53,069 bases of DNA from Myxococcales bacterium (GTDB lineage Bacteria; Myxococcota; Kuafuiibacteriia; Kuafuiibacteriales; Kuafuiibacteriaceae), in NCBI GenBank assembly GCA_019634385.1, contig JAHQVK010000086.1, forward strand, positions 1 through 53,069, in the 5' to 3' direction. The notes under the pieces were generated by a model that was given only the letters and a program-made list of their open reading frames with translations, had not been told where the DNA came from and searched no databases. This document shows, in pieces, positions 21,987-31,531 of the stretch. The translations under genes and the position numbers were made by a program. Position 1 is the stretch's first letter, and each line of letters opens with the position of its first letter.

Positions 21987-22066
21987 GGCATGTCTTCCGA
22001 CTCCGACTGTGGAGCTGACGCCGAAGCTCGTGTGTGTGAGGGTTCGGTCCCGGAGGGAGGATACTG

Positions 22067-23647
22067 TCACACGAGATTGTATCTGTCTTTCAAATGTAGG
22101 TAGACGACATCTGAGGCTTGGCCAATGACTTTGGATCGAGCGTTTTTCCATGAACGATAGGCTTGCGTGCCCTCTATACGTTCATCTTTTTCGATGACTG
22201 CGACCATGACATAAGGAACCTGACCGCCCTTACGCGTTTGGGCCATCACTATGCCGAAGTCGCCAACCAGTCGAGCGGTGGAGCCGGTCTTATTCATCAG
22301 ATAGGTATGATCGGGGATGTTGTCCGCGTGTTTAACGATCCGGTCTGTGCGACTGAGTCCCATATCTCGAAGTATCTGGCTGGCCCCGGGTACTTCCCGA
22401 TGCCACAGGGCTCGACAGAAGCGAACATAGTCCATGGCGGAGGCCCGGTTTCGGTAGGTTCGCCCATTGGTGGGGATCTTTTCGACAATGCGGGTTTCTT
22501 TGAAGATGTGACCATACTTACGCCTGAGCAGCCGATGGGCCACCCGCGGTCCACCCAGGCGGTCGAGAATCCAATTAGTGGCGGAGTTACTTGAGTAGGT
22601 GATCATGCGCTGAAGTTGTTGTTGGACTTTGATGGAATAGGTCCAATTGTTTGCGAAGGCTCGATCAAAATAGGCCAACCCTATAAAGGGTTTGATCATG
22701 CTCGCTGTTTGGCGGCTAGCATCTCCGTTAATGGAGACCCAAGTTTGATCATCATGAAGGGTATAAACATACCACGAGGTATGTTCGTCGCGGTCAACTT
22801 CGCTGCGTTTTCGGAGGCGTTGTATGTAGAGATTTAGCTGGTTTCTTAGGCGTGTGCGTACAAATGGGCGTAGTTGGGGGTGCGATCGCTTACCAGTACC
22901 TAAGTTGCCCATGTCTCTTGTCGCTGAGGCGACGGTGACGTTGGGGGACGGTGGCGCACGGAGTTCGGCACTGTTGTGCATAACCTCTAGTCCCGAGGGC
23001 GAAGATATTATCTTCTTCATTTGCAGACTAGTGGCGCTCAGCTCCGTAAGCCGAATTTTATCACGTATGATCTGTACAGAAGAAGATATAAGAAGTGAGT
23101 GTTGTTTGGCAAGTTGACTAGCTGCATCGCGTGAAGCATAGAGCTGGAGAATAAGCTCAAGCTCATCGTTTTGTGCCCTCTCTACAAGGAGTTTGGCTCT
23201 ATATTTTTCGCCGATCTTGTTGAGGGTGTCCAACAGGGCCCGGCTCGCTTCATCCTCGTCGGTATAACGACCATAACTCAGGTGGTAAGTAGGCGTAGGC
23301 GGGGAATGTTCGAGTACAATGGGTTTGAAATATGCCGAAACCCCGCAAACCTCGAGTAAGAGTAGGTCGTGAGTATGAGCTAGGTCACGAGCTCTTTGAA
23401 GAGCATCTATACCTCCTACTTCTACGACCAATGCGTAGTCTTGTTGAGCCATTTTAGCGACTTGCAGTGAAGAGCATATCTCATCCGGAAGTAACTCAAT
23501 CAAGACCTCCCGGTATTCGAGGGCATCTTCGAGCTTCTTGGAAAGGTCATATATAATATGCACCACCGGAGCGGCAAGTAAGGATGGTGACCAGACTTGA
23601 GCCAGACTTCCGGCTCCACAACTGATGAATCGACGACGAGATAACAC
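22067..23647 (-). CDS. Tat-exported beta-lactamase-fold serine hydrolase with SPOR-like N-terminal region
   Basis: A 526-residue periplasmic protein. The N-terminus MLSRRRFISCGAGSLAQVW is a twin-arginine signal (SRRRF). Residues about 60-220 contain two weak SPOR-like stretches (YALVVEVGGIDALQRARDLA and a second later), which would bind denuded peptidoglycan. The C-terminal half has class A active-site motifs: Ser-x-x-Lys in SMIKP, SSNSATN for the SxN motif, and NKTGS for the KTG triad. The Glu of the class A omega loop is not obvious, so it may be a peptidase or peptidoglycan-modifying enzyme rather than a true antibiotic-hydrolysing lactamase. GTG start. Isolated gene. Confidence 0.75.
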   Translation of the reverse strand: MLSRRRFISCGAGSLAQVWSPSLLAAPVVHIIYDLSKKLEDALEYREVLIELLPDEICSSLQVAKMAQQDYALVVEVGGIDALQRARDLAHTHDLLLLEVCGVSAYFKPIVLEHSPPTPTYHLSYGRYTDEDEASRALLDTLNKIGEKYRAKLLVERAQNDELELILQLYASRDAASQLAKQHSLLISSSVQIIRDKIRLTELSATSLQMKKIISSPSGLEVMHNSAELRAPPSPNVTVASATRDMGNLGTGKRSHPQLRPFVRTRLRNQLNLYIQRLRKRSEVDRDEHTSWYVYTLHDDQTWVSINGDASRQTASMIKPFIGLAYFDRAFANNWTYSIKVQQQLQRMITYSSNSATNWILDRLGGPRVAHRLLRRKYGHIFKETRIVEKIPTNGRTYRNRASAMDYVRFCRALWHREVPGASQILRDMGLSRTDRIVKHADNIPDHTYLMNKTGSTARLVGDFGIVMAQTRKGGQVPYVMVAVIEKDERIEGTQAYRSWKNARSKVIGQASDVVYLHLKDRYNLV

Positions 23648-24138
23648 GGCTTTTACTTCTTATCATTGATGGGAACGAATCCCTCAATGCCTTTACTTTA
23701 GCTAAGGCTCCGAGGAGCTGCGTCCATATTGTTTCTTAAGTCCACTGTTTTACCTGAGACGAAACAAATAGTGCAATTCTTCACAACAAATAAAGCAATC
23801 TTTCATATGAATTTTGAAATATTTATTATATCTGAAGTCTTACTGCAATGTTAGTTGACAATCTGTAGGCCAAACAACCATTCGGACTGTAATGATGGTA
23901 ACCAGCCATGTTTGCCTACGTACCTAGTACAGCAAAGCCCACTTGAATGGATTCTGTAAGAATCACCAAGAGGTCGCGCAGGGGGACATAAGCCCGGTGT
24001 AGCAGCAGGAACTTGGGTTCAACTCAAGTGATTTATGCTGTGGTAGGCTGGGTCAACAAGGTGTGACAGATACAACTCACAAGTGCAGTTGTTTTCAGGT
24101 ATTGGTGGGACTCCCTCATTTTTACGGAAGGTACTCAT
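23648..24138. other. Intergenic region, divergent promoters and one family C element
   Basis: The AT-rich part 23755-23850 lies upstream of the minus-strand hydrolase gene and could hold its promoter, though I cannot define boxes. A family C element occupies 23928-24042. Nothing else was recognised. Confidence 0.5.
23928..24042 (+). repeat. Family C element, full length
   Basis: TACAGCAAAGCCCACTTGAA to AACTCAAGTGATTTATGCTG, with all three internal stems recognisable but several mismatches (GTAAGAATCACCAAG, TTGGGTTCAACTCAA). Confidence 0.8.
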
Positions 24139-24474
24139 GTGACCGGTCAGCGAGGCAAAGCCGATCGTAGCCACCAAAACGTGGACTCAGTCCGAGGGAT
24201 AGCCGCTGTACCGGACGACCCCTGGTGGGTCTATCTGGTGGAATGCAGGGACTATTCGCTCTATACAGGGATTGCAAAAGACGTTGGTGAGCGGATTTGT
24301 CTACATGCTGAAAATAAGGGGGCTCGTTATACTCGGGGCCGAGCGCCGCTGCGCCTTGTGGGAGCTATAGGACCGGTAACCCACCGAGAAGCTCTTCAAT
24401 TGGAGGCCAAAGCCCGACGATGGCCACGAAGTCGGAGACGATGCTATTTTTTGCAATCGACATCCATATTTTAA
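24139..24474 (+). CDS. GIY-YIG nuclease-domain protein (UPF0213-like)
   Basis: A 111-residue small protein with a GIY-YIG nuclease core: WWVYLVECRDYSLYTGI carries the two signature tracts (VYLV and YTGI), followed by a conserved Arg (ERICLHAENKG), GARYTRGRAPLRLV and LQLEAKARRW. This is the stand-alone YhbQ type, whose cellular role is poorly known. Start is a GTG with GGAAGG 7 nt upstream; the C-terminal tail is unusually rich in Arg. It precedes cinA-recA by about 90 bp. Confidence 0.8.
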   Translation: MTGQRGKADRSHQNVDSVRGIAAVPDDPWWVYLVECRDYSLYTGIAKDVGERICLHAENKGARYTRGRAPLRLVGAIGPVTHREALQLEAKARRWPRSRRRCYFLQSTSIF

Positions 24475-24562
24475 GGGTTTCGGCCTGCTCTATGCCAAGG
24501 ACATTCATCACTGGTGCCGCTGATACTCGACAGTTGTCTCCGAAGCCGCTTGAAGAACGTTT

Positions 24563-25786
24563 ATGTACGCCGCTGAACTGATCGCCACCGGCGATGAGCT
24601 TCTTTCCGGAGAAACGGTAGATACCAATTCTAGCCATATCGATTCTGTGCTTGAAAGGCATGGATGGGTGGTGCAAAGACACCAGATTGTTCCTGATCGC
24701 CTTGACGTGATTGTTGATGCCCTAAAGGAGGCCTGTACCCGAACCTCGGTGGTGGTGACGACCGGGGGTTTGGGGCCGACTCAGGATGATCTGACATTTG
24801 AAGCGGTGGCTCGGGTGATGGGTGTGCCCTTAAAGGAACATGAACCCACCCGCCAGCGGATCGAGGCTTTTTTTGCGAGCATCGGTCGTTCTGTGACCGA
24901 TAACAATCTCCGGCAGGCGTTGCTGCCTGAAGGTTCGGAAGTATTGGTGAATCGGTTGGGAACGGCCCCGGGCATTGTGGTGGGTATTGGTTCAACGCAA
25001 GTATTTTCGTTGCCCGGCGTGCCCCGGGAGATGCGCCGACTTCTGAAGGATGAGGTCTTGCCTCGGATACCAGAAGGAGGGGTTGTGGTGCGCCGCATTA
25101 TTACTGTTGCTGGGGTGGGTGAGAGCGCACTCGAAGACTCTCTAAAGTCGGTGATTGCTCGACATCCGGAGGTCAAAGTCGGCTTTCGGGCTAAAATCTA
25201 CGAAAATAACGTTAAACTGGTGGCTTATGGAGACGAGGCTGAGGCGCGAGTGTTGGCTGTTGCTGATGAGATGAAAGCGGTGCTGGGAGAACGGTGGTTG
25301 AGTGATGGGGACCAAACGCTGCCTGGTTTGATCGTTCCGATGCTCAGCAAGCAGGGACAGACGGTAGGCGTAGCGGAGTCGTGTACCGGAGGGTGGGTAG
25401 CGAAGATGCTCACCGATATATCGGGGTCGTCCGCGGTGTTTTTGGGGGGCGTTGTCGCTTATGCCGATGAGGTAAAGCAGCAACTGCTCGGCGTTTCACA
25501 GACTTTGCTCGCCGAACGAGGAGCCGTGAGTGAGGAGGTGGCCAGGCAAATGGCTGAAGGGGTACGGGTACGCCTATCTACGACGTGGGGTTTAAGCACA
25601 ACCGGCATTGCTGGCCCGAAAGGAGGCACAGACGACAAGCCGGTGGGGACGGTGTGGATTGCGATTGCAGGCCCTTCGGGAACGGATACTTGGCGGCTTG
25701 ACCTCGGCAATCGGGGACGAGAAGTCGTCCGGGAAATGACGGTGAAAGTGTTGCTAGACCGGCTTCGCCGTCGTATTGAGTCTTGA
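24563..25786 (+). CDS. cinA: CinA: competence/damage-inducible protein, NMN amidohydrolase domain
   Basis: A 407-residue two-domain protein. The N-terminal MoCF-like domain (ATGDELLSGETVDTNSSHID, TTGGLGPTQDDLT) probably has ADP-ribose or FAD pyrophosphatase activity. The C-terminal CinA domain (VAESCTGGWVAKMLTDISGS, GVVAYADEVKQQLLGV, TTGIAGPKGGTDDKPVGTVW) matches the NMN deamidase that recycles pyridine nucleotides. It sits 34 bp upstream of recA, the classical cinA-recA order, so the two are likely co-transcribed. Confidence 0.95.
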   Translation: MYAAELIATGDELLSGETVDTNSSHIDSVLERHGWVVQRHQIVPDRLDVIVDALKEACTRTSVVVTTGGLGPTQDDLTFEAVARVMGVPLKEHEPTRQRIEAFFASIGRSVTDNNLRQALLPEGSEVLVNRLGTAPGIVVGIGSTQVFSLPGVPREMRRLLKDEVLPRIPEGGVVVRRIITVAGVGESALEDSLKSVIARHPEVKVGFRAKIYENNVKLVAYGDEAEARVLAVADEMKAVLGERWLSDGDQTLPGLIVPMLSKQGQTVGVAESCTGGWVAKMLTDISGSSAVFLGGVVAYADEVKQQLLGVSQTLLAERGAVSEEVARQMAEGVRVRLSTTWGLSTTGIAGPKGGTDDKPVGTVWIAIAGPSGTDTWRLDLGNRGREVVREMTVKVLLDRLRRRIES

Positions 25787-25820
25787 TTATACAACTGAAC
25801 ACATGTAGGGTCCGCCGAAG

Positions 25821-26954
25821 ATGGCGAAGGCAGACGACAAAGGTGCAGCAGGCAAAGAATCTGACCGCGAAAAAGCTATAGAGCTGACGCTCGCATCGAT
25901 CGAAAAACAGTTCGGTAAGGGCTCGATCATGAGGATGGCTGAGGGCTCTTCACTCCTCGGCCAAGTGGATACGATCTCTACGGGTTCGATCGGTTTAGAT
26001 ATTGCGCTGGGCATCGGTGGGCTCCCTCGGGGTCGCATTGTTGAGATCTATGGGCCGGAATCATCCGGAAAAACGACACTAACGCTACATGTAGTGGCCG
26101 AAGCTCAAAAAAAGGGTGGGGTTTGCGCATTTGTGGATGCGGAGCACGCGCTTGATGTGGGGTATGCCAAAAAGCTCGGAGTACAGACCAATGATCTGCT
26201 GATTGCTCAACCGGATACGGGTGAGCAGGGGTTGGAAATCACGGATATGCTGGTTCGGAGTAATGCTGTGGATCTGGTGGTGATCGATTCTGTTGCTGCC
26301 TTGGTGCCCAAAGCTGAGATCGAGGGCGAAATGGGAGATTCCCATGTGGGGCTTCAAGCTCGATTGATGAGTCAGGCTCTTCGTAAGCTAACGGGATCCA
26401 TTTCAAAGTCAAAGACTTGCGTGGTCTTCATCAACCAAATCCGAAGCAAAATAGGGGTGATGTTCGGTTCACCGGAAACGACAACCGGCGGTAATGCTCT
26501 CAAGTTTTACTGTTCGCAGCGCTTGGACATTCGTCGCATAGGTTCGATCAAAAAAGCGGAGGAAAATGTGGGTAACCGTACGCGTGTACGGGTGGTGAAG
26601 AACAAGCTGGCGCCGCCATTCAAGGAGGCGGAGTTTGATATCATGTACGGCGAGGGTATCTCAAAAACGGGGGAACTCATTGATTTGGGAACTGATCTTG
26701 GGATAGTTGAAAAGTCTGGGGCCTGGTATTCGTACAACAGTGACCGTGTAGGACAGGGGCGTGAGAACGCTCGAGTGTACCTGCTTCAGCATCAGGATAC
26801 GGCGCAAGATATAGAAACCAAGGTTCGCAACCATTTTGGTCTCAATGGCTCCCCAGCGTCAGAAGGGGCCGAACCAGCAGCATCACCGGCACCGCCTGCC
26901 GCCGCGAAAGTGACGCAGATCTCTACGAAGTCTGGTCGTGGTAAATCTGCTTAA
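25821..26954 (+). CDS. recA: RecA recombinase
   Basis: DNA strand-exchange ATPase and SOS co-protease. Seen are [12 protein letters not shown], the Walker [10 protein letters not shown], the [11 protein letters not shown] segment, [20 protein letters not shown], the L2 region [21 protein letters not shown] and the [15 protein letters not shown] region. Length 377 with an Ala/Pro-rich C-terminal tail instead of the usual acidic end. Downstream of cinA. The stop overlaps the 3' end of the convergent lipoprotein gene by 4 bp. No SOS box could be confirmed upstream; the gene probably uses the cinA promoter. Confidence 0.97.
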   Translation: MAKADDKGAAGKESDREKAIELTLASIEKQFGKGSIMRMAEGSSLLGQVDTISTGSIGLDIALGIGGLPRGRIVEIYGPESSGKTTLTLHVVAEAQKKGGVCAFVDAEHALDVGYAKKLGVQTNDLLIAQPDTGEQGLEITDMLVRSNAVDLVVIDSVAALVPKAEIEGEMGDSHVGLQARLMSQALRKLTGSISKSKTCVVFINQIRSKIGVMFGSPETTTGGNALKFYCSQRLDIRRIGSIKKAEENVGNRTRVRVVKNKLAPPFKEAEFDIMYGEGISKTGELIDLGTDLGIVEKSGAWYSYNSDRVGQGRENARVYLLQHQDTAQDIETKVRNHFGLNGSPASEGAEPAASPAPPAAAKVTQISTKSGRGKSA

Positions 26955-27676
26955 GCCTGGCAGAACCGAAGGAAAGGCACGCGGGCCTTGCCGGTACATT
27001 GCATTGGCATCGGGCAGTCTTTGTTGGCCTGGCACGTCTTTTGGCAAGTAGACTGAGTGCTGCGTTTATCTGGTCGTATACATACCAGATCCTTTGCGCA
27101 TGAAGCGTAACCATCTCCGCACGTGTTCCCCTGCTGGGCTGGGCCCAGAGGAAGACATCTGAGCACCCACTCATCAGGCCCGGTCCAAAATGGCCGGCAA
27201 GCCTGGTCTACGCGGCAAGTACTATCTTCGGGCAGGGTACACGCTGCTGGTAGCGGTTCACAGATACCGAATGGGGAGGGGAGAAGACCCCACAGACACC
27301 CTTCGGTAGCTGAGCACCCAATCCCTGATGAAAGCCTACAGAGTTTCCTACAACTGGGTTCAGGCGTATTGAACATTCGCACACATGCGTGGGCTGAGGG
27401 ACAAGCTTGGGTTGTACATGTATCCTCTGATTCCTGAGATTGGGGGATACATTGGGTTCCTCGAGCGGTGATCTGACAGCGAGCTGACCGAGGGCATGGT
27501 TTGGGATCAAGCGGATCGCAGTATTCTAGCCAAATCTCATCAGCCGGAAGGGTACCAATGACGGTGACCACCAACGGTTCCGCACAGGCGGTCACGAATC
27601 TCGAAAGACACAGGGCTGAAAGCCCGACAGAGAAGAGATGGCGCGTTGAGGAAGCGCAGGACGATCGACGGAACAT
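26951..27676 (-). CDS. Cys-rich lipoprotein, hypothetical
   Basis: About 241 residues from the ATG at 27676, chosen because it gives a normal signal peptide ([19 protein letters not shown], then [10 protein letters not shown] with a lipobox-like Cys) and avoids overlap with the divergent Rieske gene; the longer frame would start at 27736. The mature part has about 28 Cys in short loops ([44 protein letters not shown]), a pattern common in deltaproteobacterial surface lipoproteins and probably disulfide-bonded. No enzymatic motif. It converges on recA with a 4-bp overlap. Confidence 0.65.
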   Translation of the reverse strand: MFRRSSCASSTRHLFSVGLSALCLSRFVTACAEPLVVTVIGTLPADEIWLEYCDPLDPKPCPRSARCQITARGTQCIPQSQESEDTCTTQACPSAHACVRMFNTPEPSCRKLCRLSSGIGCSATEGCLWGLLPSPFGICEPLPAACTLPEDSTCRVDQACRPFWTGPDEWVLRCLPLGPAQQGNTCGDGYASCAKDLVCIRPDKRSTQSTCQKTCQANKDCPMPMQCTGKARVPFLRFCQA

Positions 27677-27700
27677 GGATGTCGTGGTTGTTTGGACCGC

Positions 27701-28045
27701 ATGCCTCGGTTTTACTTGGGTACCGATGACCTTCAACCAGGGGAGCAGCGGATCGTGTATCTACCTGATTTGCCACCGCCGTGGCGCTCTATTCTCGTGG
27801 CTCGGACCGAACACAAGTGTGTAGCCTACTGGAACGTATGTCGGCATCTCCCGGTTCCTCTGGATGCGGGTAGCGGCGATCTAGGACCGGGACCAGACTG
27901 GATGTGTCAGACGCACGGTGCGCGGTTTCGGGTGGTTGATGGAGCATGTGTGTCGGGACCATGCGCAGGTCAAAAACTGTTCACCTTGAGCGTATATTGT
28001 GAGGAGGAAAAGATGTGGGCGGAAGGTGAAATTCCGGAAGGATAA
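27701..28045 (+). CDS. Rieske [2Fe-2S] ferredoxin-like protein
   Basis: A 114-residue single-domain Rieske protein, a soluble electron carrier or the ferredoxin part of an oxygenase. Cluster ligands: CRH (C-x-H) in NVCRHLPVPLDAG and CQTH (C-x-x-H) in WMCQTHGARFRVVDG. The second loop lacks the extra disulfide Cys of bc1-type proteins, so it is of the ferredoxin type. I start at the ATG (27701); a TTG at 27692 is possible. No oxygenase gene adjoins. Confidence 0.82.
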   Translation: MPRFYLGTDDLQPGEQRIVYLPDLPPPWRSILVARTEHKCVAYWNVCRHLPVPLDAGSGDLGPGPDWMCQTHGARFRVVDGACVSGPCAGQKLFTLSVYCEEEKMWAEGEIPEG

Positions 28046-28095
28046 GTGAACCGCTTTGCATGAGCAGGCGACCGACCCTCGTGTGGGTGGGGTGG

Positions 28096-28656
28096 TTAGT
28101 TGATGCCCCCCATGCCGGATCCGCCCTGAGGAGGACGCTCCGGATCGAGGTCCATGGGATCTTCGTCGTCATCCAGCTCATCTTCGATAAAGCTGGAGCT
28201 GTGGTGATGCGATAACCTCCATTGTCCCTCAGTGTGTTCAAAGATGTTGGTAGCGATCGATGACGCGGTGATAACCTCTCCGTCTTCCGTATGGAGTGTC
28301 ACGTAGGCGAGGAGATTGACCCAAGCAATCCGACCCGCCACCTCGATATGTACATCCTCGAGTTGGAATTCGGCGTGTTCAATGCTCCGAAATAGTTCGG
28401 TCCAACTCTCCCTGATGTCGTTCCAGCCGACAACCAGTTCCCAACTGGGGTGTACACACCTAGCGTAAGGGGATGGAAGCCACACTTGACTCATCGCTTC
28501 GATATCCCGGTCTCTGTAGGCGTCATAAAACGCCTGGTTGACTGCCTCAACCCTACGGAGCTCTCGGGTCAGCGGGCCGAGTCCCTCCTGTTCATGTTCA
28601 GGGAGTTCGCCCGCGACTGACACGAACGCCAAGGCAGCGTCGTCCTGTTTGCTCAT
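28096..28656 (-). CDS. NTF2/SnoaL-like protein
   Basis: A 186-residue protein with an NTF2-like cone fold: VNQAFYDAYRDRDIEAMSQVW, GWNDIRESWTELFRSIEH, IAWVNLLAYVTLH, VITASSIATNIFEH and QWRLSHHHSS match the SnoaL/DUF4440 layout, which serves as ligand-binding or isomerase-type pockets. The C-terminus is acidic and Pro/Gly-rich (EDELDDDEDPMDLD..). It is divergent from the FHA gene with about 40 bp between starts, so they share a promoter region. Function unknown. Confidence 0.75.
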   Translation of the reverse strand: MSKQDDAALAFVSVAGELPEHEQEGLGPLTRELRRVEAVNQAFYDAYRDRDIEAMSQVWLPSPYARCVHPSWELVVGWNDIRESWTELFRSIEHAEFQLEDVHIEVAGRIAWVNLLAYVTLHTEDGEVITASSIATNIFEHTEGQWRLSHHHSSSFIEDELDDDEDPMDLDPERPPQGGSGMGGIN

Positions 28657-28690
28657 CCGATTCAGGACGGTATCACAGGACTTGGAAAGT

Positions 28691-28695
28691 AGGAG
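28691..28695 (+). promoter_or_regulatory. Ribosome site fixing the FHA gene start
   Basis: AGGAG one base before the ATG at 28697. Spacing is short, but the FHA domain begins right after this ATG (MKVFLEVHDG), while the longer upstream frame is antisense to the NTF2-like gene. Confidence 0.55.
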
Positions 28696-28696
28696 T

Positions 28697-29140
28697 ATGA
28701 AGGTCTTTCTAGAGGTGCACGATGGTCAGGATATCGGTCGGCGGTTTGAGATTTTGCCCAACGTGTATCGGGCGATTGGGCGCCTCGAATCTAATCCTGG
28801 CCAAACAATTACGATCGGTGAAGATTTTCCCTTGGGACCAGAAGAGCGGGCGGTGATTATGGCGCATATGGAGCGCCGCAAATCTAGCATCGGGTCCGCT
28901 TCTTCAGATCCGGATCCCTATCGTGGAGGGTTTCAGCGAGGCGAGGATATCCTCCTCGAGGATCACCTGATTTCACGGACTCATGCCATGATCTTTGTGG
29001 ACGGTGATGGCCCGTCATTGGTTGATCTAGGGTCAACCAATGGGACTTTTGTGAATGCAAGGTCCATTACTGATGCAGATTTGGTTGATGGAGACGTGAT
29101 TCACATCGGTCGAGCGTGGCTGGTGGTGCACGTTGAGTAG
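28697..29140 (+). CDS. FHA-domain protein
   Basis: A 147-residue protein that is almost wholly one forkhead-associated domain, a phosphothreonine reader. It opens with VFLEVHDGQDIGRRFEI, continues with YRAIGRLESN (the GR position of FHA) and ends with ILLEDHLISRTHAMIFVDGD (family S-R-x-H), LVDLGSTNGTFVN and DGDVIHIGRAWLVV. The insert between residues about 40-75 is longer than usual. Such proteins typically partner Ser/Thr kinases; one is present at 49-51 kb, but the pairing is only inference. Confidence 0.88.
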   Translation: MKVFLEVHDGQDIGRRFEILPNVYRAIGRLESNPGQTITIGEDFPLGPEERAVIMAHMERRKSSIGSASSDPDPYRGGFQRGEDILLEDHLISRTHAMIFVDGDGPSLVDLGSTNGTFVNARSITDADLVDGDVIHIGRAWLVVHVE

Positions 29141-29164
29141 GGGCATGCTCGCCTTCCGCCGGGT

Positions 29165-29692
29165 TTGCGCTACTGCTATGACTTGACCACCTTGATAGCG
29201 AGCAGTGCGCGGGTGGTTCACGTCCTCCTGCTTGGGCTGTGGATGGGTGGGGTAGCGTTTTTTGGGGTTCTCTGTTCGACAGCTCCGGAAGTGGTGGCAT
29301 CCGCACATACCACCAGCCAGTTGCAAAGTGAGATTCTGGCAAGAATGGATGGGTTTGGACTCATTGCCGGACCCATCCTACTCCTAAGCTTGGTGCTTGG
29401 ATGGTCACCCATTCGAACCCAGATTCGATATCGCGCGGCAGGGGTTGTCTTTGTGACTGTTCTCGTGGGGATTTCGTCCCGATGGATAGCGCCTCGCAAA
29501 GAGGAGTTGATGGCGGCCATCGGGCGGCGATTAGAGGACGTAGATCATTCCACAGCCCTAATGATGGAGCTGACGCAGTTGGAGCACATTAGTCTAGGCC
29601 TACTGATAGCGCATGGTCTGGTAGCGGCTATGTTGGTCATCTCCGCGGTAGGTTCAGGGCGTACCAGACGCCGCTACGGTATCGAATTGTAA
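29165..29692 (+). CDS. Small membrane protein (DUF4149-like)
   Basis: A 175-residue integral membrane protein with four predicted helices (about 12-35, 60-77, 84-100, 145-165). The motif VVHVLLLGLWMGGVAFFGVL and FVTVLVGISSRWIAPRKEEL resemble the DUF4149/TMEM205 family of unknown role. No Met precedes helix 1, so a TTG start at 29165 is assumed; a TTG at 29183 is possible. It starts 25 bp after the FHA stop and may be co-transcribed with it. Confidence 0.6.
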   Translation: MRYCYDLTTLIASSARVVHVLLLGLWMGGVAFFGVLCSTAPEVVASAHTTSQLQSEILARMDGFGLIAGPILLLSLVLGWSPIRTQIRYRAAGVVFVTVLVGISSRWIAPRKEELMAAIGRRLEDVDHSTALMMELTQLEHISLGLLIAHGLVAAMLVISAVGSGRTRRRYGIEL

Positions 29693-29849
29693 GCGCAAAG
29701 TTTCGTCACCTACACCGGCTCCATATAGATGCAAGTGGTGCCTTGTTCAGGACTGGGGGTCTTCGGGTGTTCGACACACTCCGGGACGATTGTGGGGCCG
29801 AGTGTAGACTCGTGCTTGCCCAAAGGCTTGGGTCGGACGATGGAAGGTT

Positions 29850-31244
29850 ATGCGCGTTTTCGTTCCCCGCGAGCGGGACCCGGGTGAGACTCGGGTTGCT
29901 CTTGTACCAGAAGGGGTAAAAAAACTTATCAAATCAGGATTTTCCGTGGTTGTCCAAAATGGTGCAGGGGCGGCGGCTCATTTCGTGGATCGCGCTTATG
30001 TAGATGCTGGTGCGACTTTGGTGGCTGATGCCCGCGAAGGTTTTCAGCAAGCAGATATAGTCCTCAAGGTTGGACCCTTTAGTGATACCTCAGGGGATTC
30101 GGAAGTAAGGCTTCTCAAGGAAGGGACGATCACCATCGGTTTTATGGCGCCTTATGCGCAACACGCGATGGTGAAGAAGCTGGCTGAGCAAAATATTACA
30201 AGCTTCTCCATGGAGCTGGTGCCGAGGATCAGCCGGGCACAGACAATGGATGCCCTGTCATCTCAGGCGTCTCTTGCCGGCTACAAAGCGGTGTTATTAG
30301 CCGCTGCTGAGTTGGATAAGTATTTCCCATTGCTTATGACCGCTGCGGGCACGATTCAGCCCGCACGGGTGGTGGTCTTGGGGGCGGGTGTGGCTGGGCT
30401 TCAGGCGCTCGCCACGGCAAAGCGCCTAGGCGCGGTGGTTGAAGTTTCGGATATTCGGCCAGAAGTGCAGGAACAGGTGGAATCGCTGGGCGGCAAGTTT
30501 ATCGATCTGCCTTTGAAAGAAGTGGAGCAAGGGACTGGGGGGTATGCAAAGGAGGTTACCCCCGAGTTTCTTCAGAAACAGCAGGAGATTGTGGCCGGTC
30601 GACTCGAAGAAGCGGACGTTGTGATTACGACCGCGCTGGTTCCCGGTAAACCCGCTCCCAGATTGATTACTGAAGCGATGGTGAAGCGCATGAGGCCTGG
30701 AGCGGTGATCGTAGACATGGCGGTTTTGCAGGGGGGAAATTGTGAGCTTTCGGTGTGTGGCGAAACGGTCAGGGTGCATGACGTGGTTATTCTTGGACCA
30801 GCAAACATCGCCGCCTCGGTGCCCGCGGACTCCAGCCTAATGTATTCGCGCAATGTTTTGGCGGTGTTGATGCACATTGCTAAAAACGCGGAACTTAACC
30901 TTGACTTTGATGATGAGATTACAAGAGGGGCGGTACTCACTCACAACGGTGAGGTGATGCATGCTCCCACTCGCGATGCTGTGTATGGCAAGCAGGGTGC
31001 ACAGCCCAACTCAAGCTCATTCTCGGCGGTTGATGGTGAGCCACCGACGGATTCCAATAAGCCGGGGAGGGCCGTTTCTGGCGTAGCGACGGCGACGATG
31101 GCGGTTTCGTCGGTCGCTAGTGTAGCAACAAGTGAGCCTCAGGCTAACGCCACGGGGTCGTCCGCAAACGGTGAGTCAGCTTCTGAGCGATGGGCGGAAG
31201 AAGTTGAAAACGCCTCCACAGATTCATTCGAAGGAGAAAACTGA
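29850..31244 (+). CDS. pntAA: NAD(P) transhydrogenase, alpha subunit part 1 (dI, NAD-binding)
   Basis: The soluble dI subunit of proton-translocating transhydrogenase, which binds NAD(H). It shows the alanine-dehydrogenase-like fold: RDPGETRVALVPEGVKKLIK at the start, SRAQTMDALSSQASLAGYKA, the Rossmann loop VVLGAGVAGLQALATAKRLG and VTTALVPGKPAPRLIT. Ribosome site GGAAGG precedes the ATG. At 464 residues it is about 80 longer than stand-alone PntAA: residues 375-464 are a low-complexity Ser/Ala/Thr-rich tail. The next gene overlaps its stop (TGATG). Confidence 0.93.
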   Translation: MRVFVPRERDPGETRVALVPEGVKKLIKSGFSVVVQNGAGAAAHFVDRAYVDAGATLVADAREGFQQADIVLKVGPFSDTSGDSEVRLLKEGTITIGFMAPYAQHAMVKKLAEQNITSFSMELVPRISRAQTMDALSSQASLAGYKAVLLAAAELDKYFPLLMTAAGTIQPARVVVLGAGVAGLQALATAKRLGAVVEVSDIRPEVQEQVESLGGKFIDLPLKEVEQGTGGYAKEVTPEFLQKQQEIVAGRLEEADVVITTALVPGKPAPRLITEAMVKRMRPGAVIVDMAVLQGGNCELSVCGETVRVHDVVILGPANIAASVPADSSLMYSRNVLAVLMHIAKNAELNLDFDDEITRGAVLTHNGEVMHAPTRDAVYGKQGAQPNSSSFSAVDGEPPTDSNKPGRAVSGVATATMAVSSVASVATSEPQANATGSSANGESASERWAEEVENASTDSFEGEN

Positions 31245-31531
31245 TGACGATGGGACCTTTTTTGGTGGGCATATATATATTTGTGCTCGCCTGTTTTCTC
31301 GGCCTTGAGCTCATTACCAAAGTACCACCTACGTTACATACTCCGCTTATGAGCGGTGCTAATGCTATCAGCGGAATTACTATACTGGGGGCCATTTTGG
31401 TCGCGGGCACGTCCGGGTCGATCATGGCAAAACTGATTGGCACTTTGGCGATCGTTCTTGCCACGATTAACGTGGTGGGTGGATTTATGGTTACGGATCG
31501 AATGATGCGGATGTTTGGAGGTAAAAAGTGA
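31244..31531 (+). CDS. pntAB: NAD(P) transhydrogenase, alpha subunit part 2 (dII membrane)
   Basis: A 95-residue membrane subunit with three helices (MGPFLVGIYIFVLACFLGLE, ISGITILGAILVAG, TLAIVLATINVVGGFMVTDR). It provides part of the proton channel of the dII domain, split from the dI gene as in Rhodospirillum-type enzymes. Both ends overlap their neighbours, giving strict coupling. Confidence 0.93.
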   Translation: MTMGPFLVGIYIFVLACFLGLELITKVPPTLHTPLMSGANAISGITILGAILVAGTSGSIMAKLIGTLAIVLATINVVGGFMVTDRMMRMFGGKK

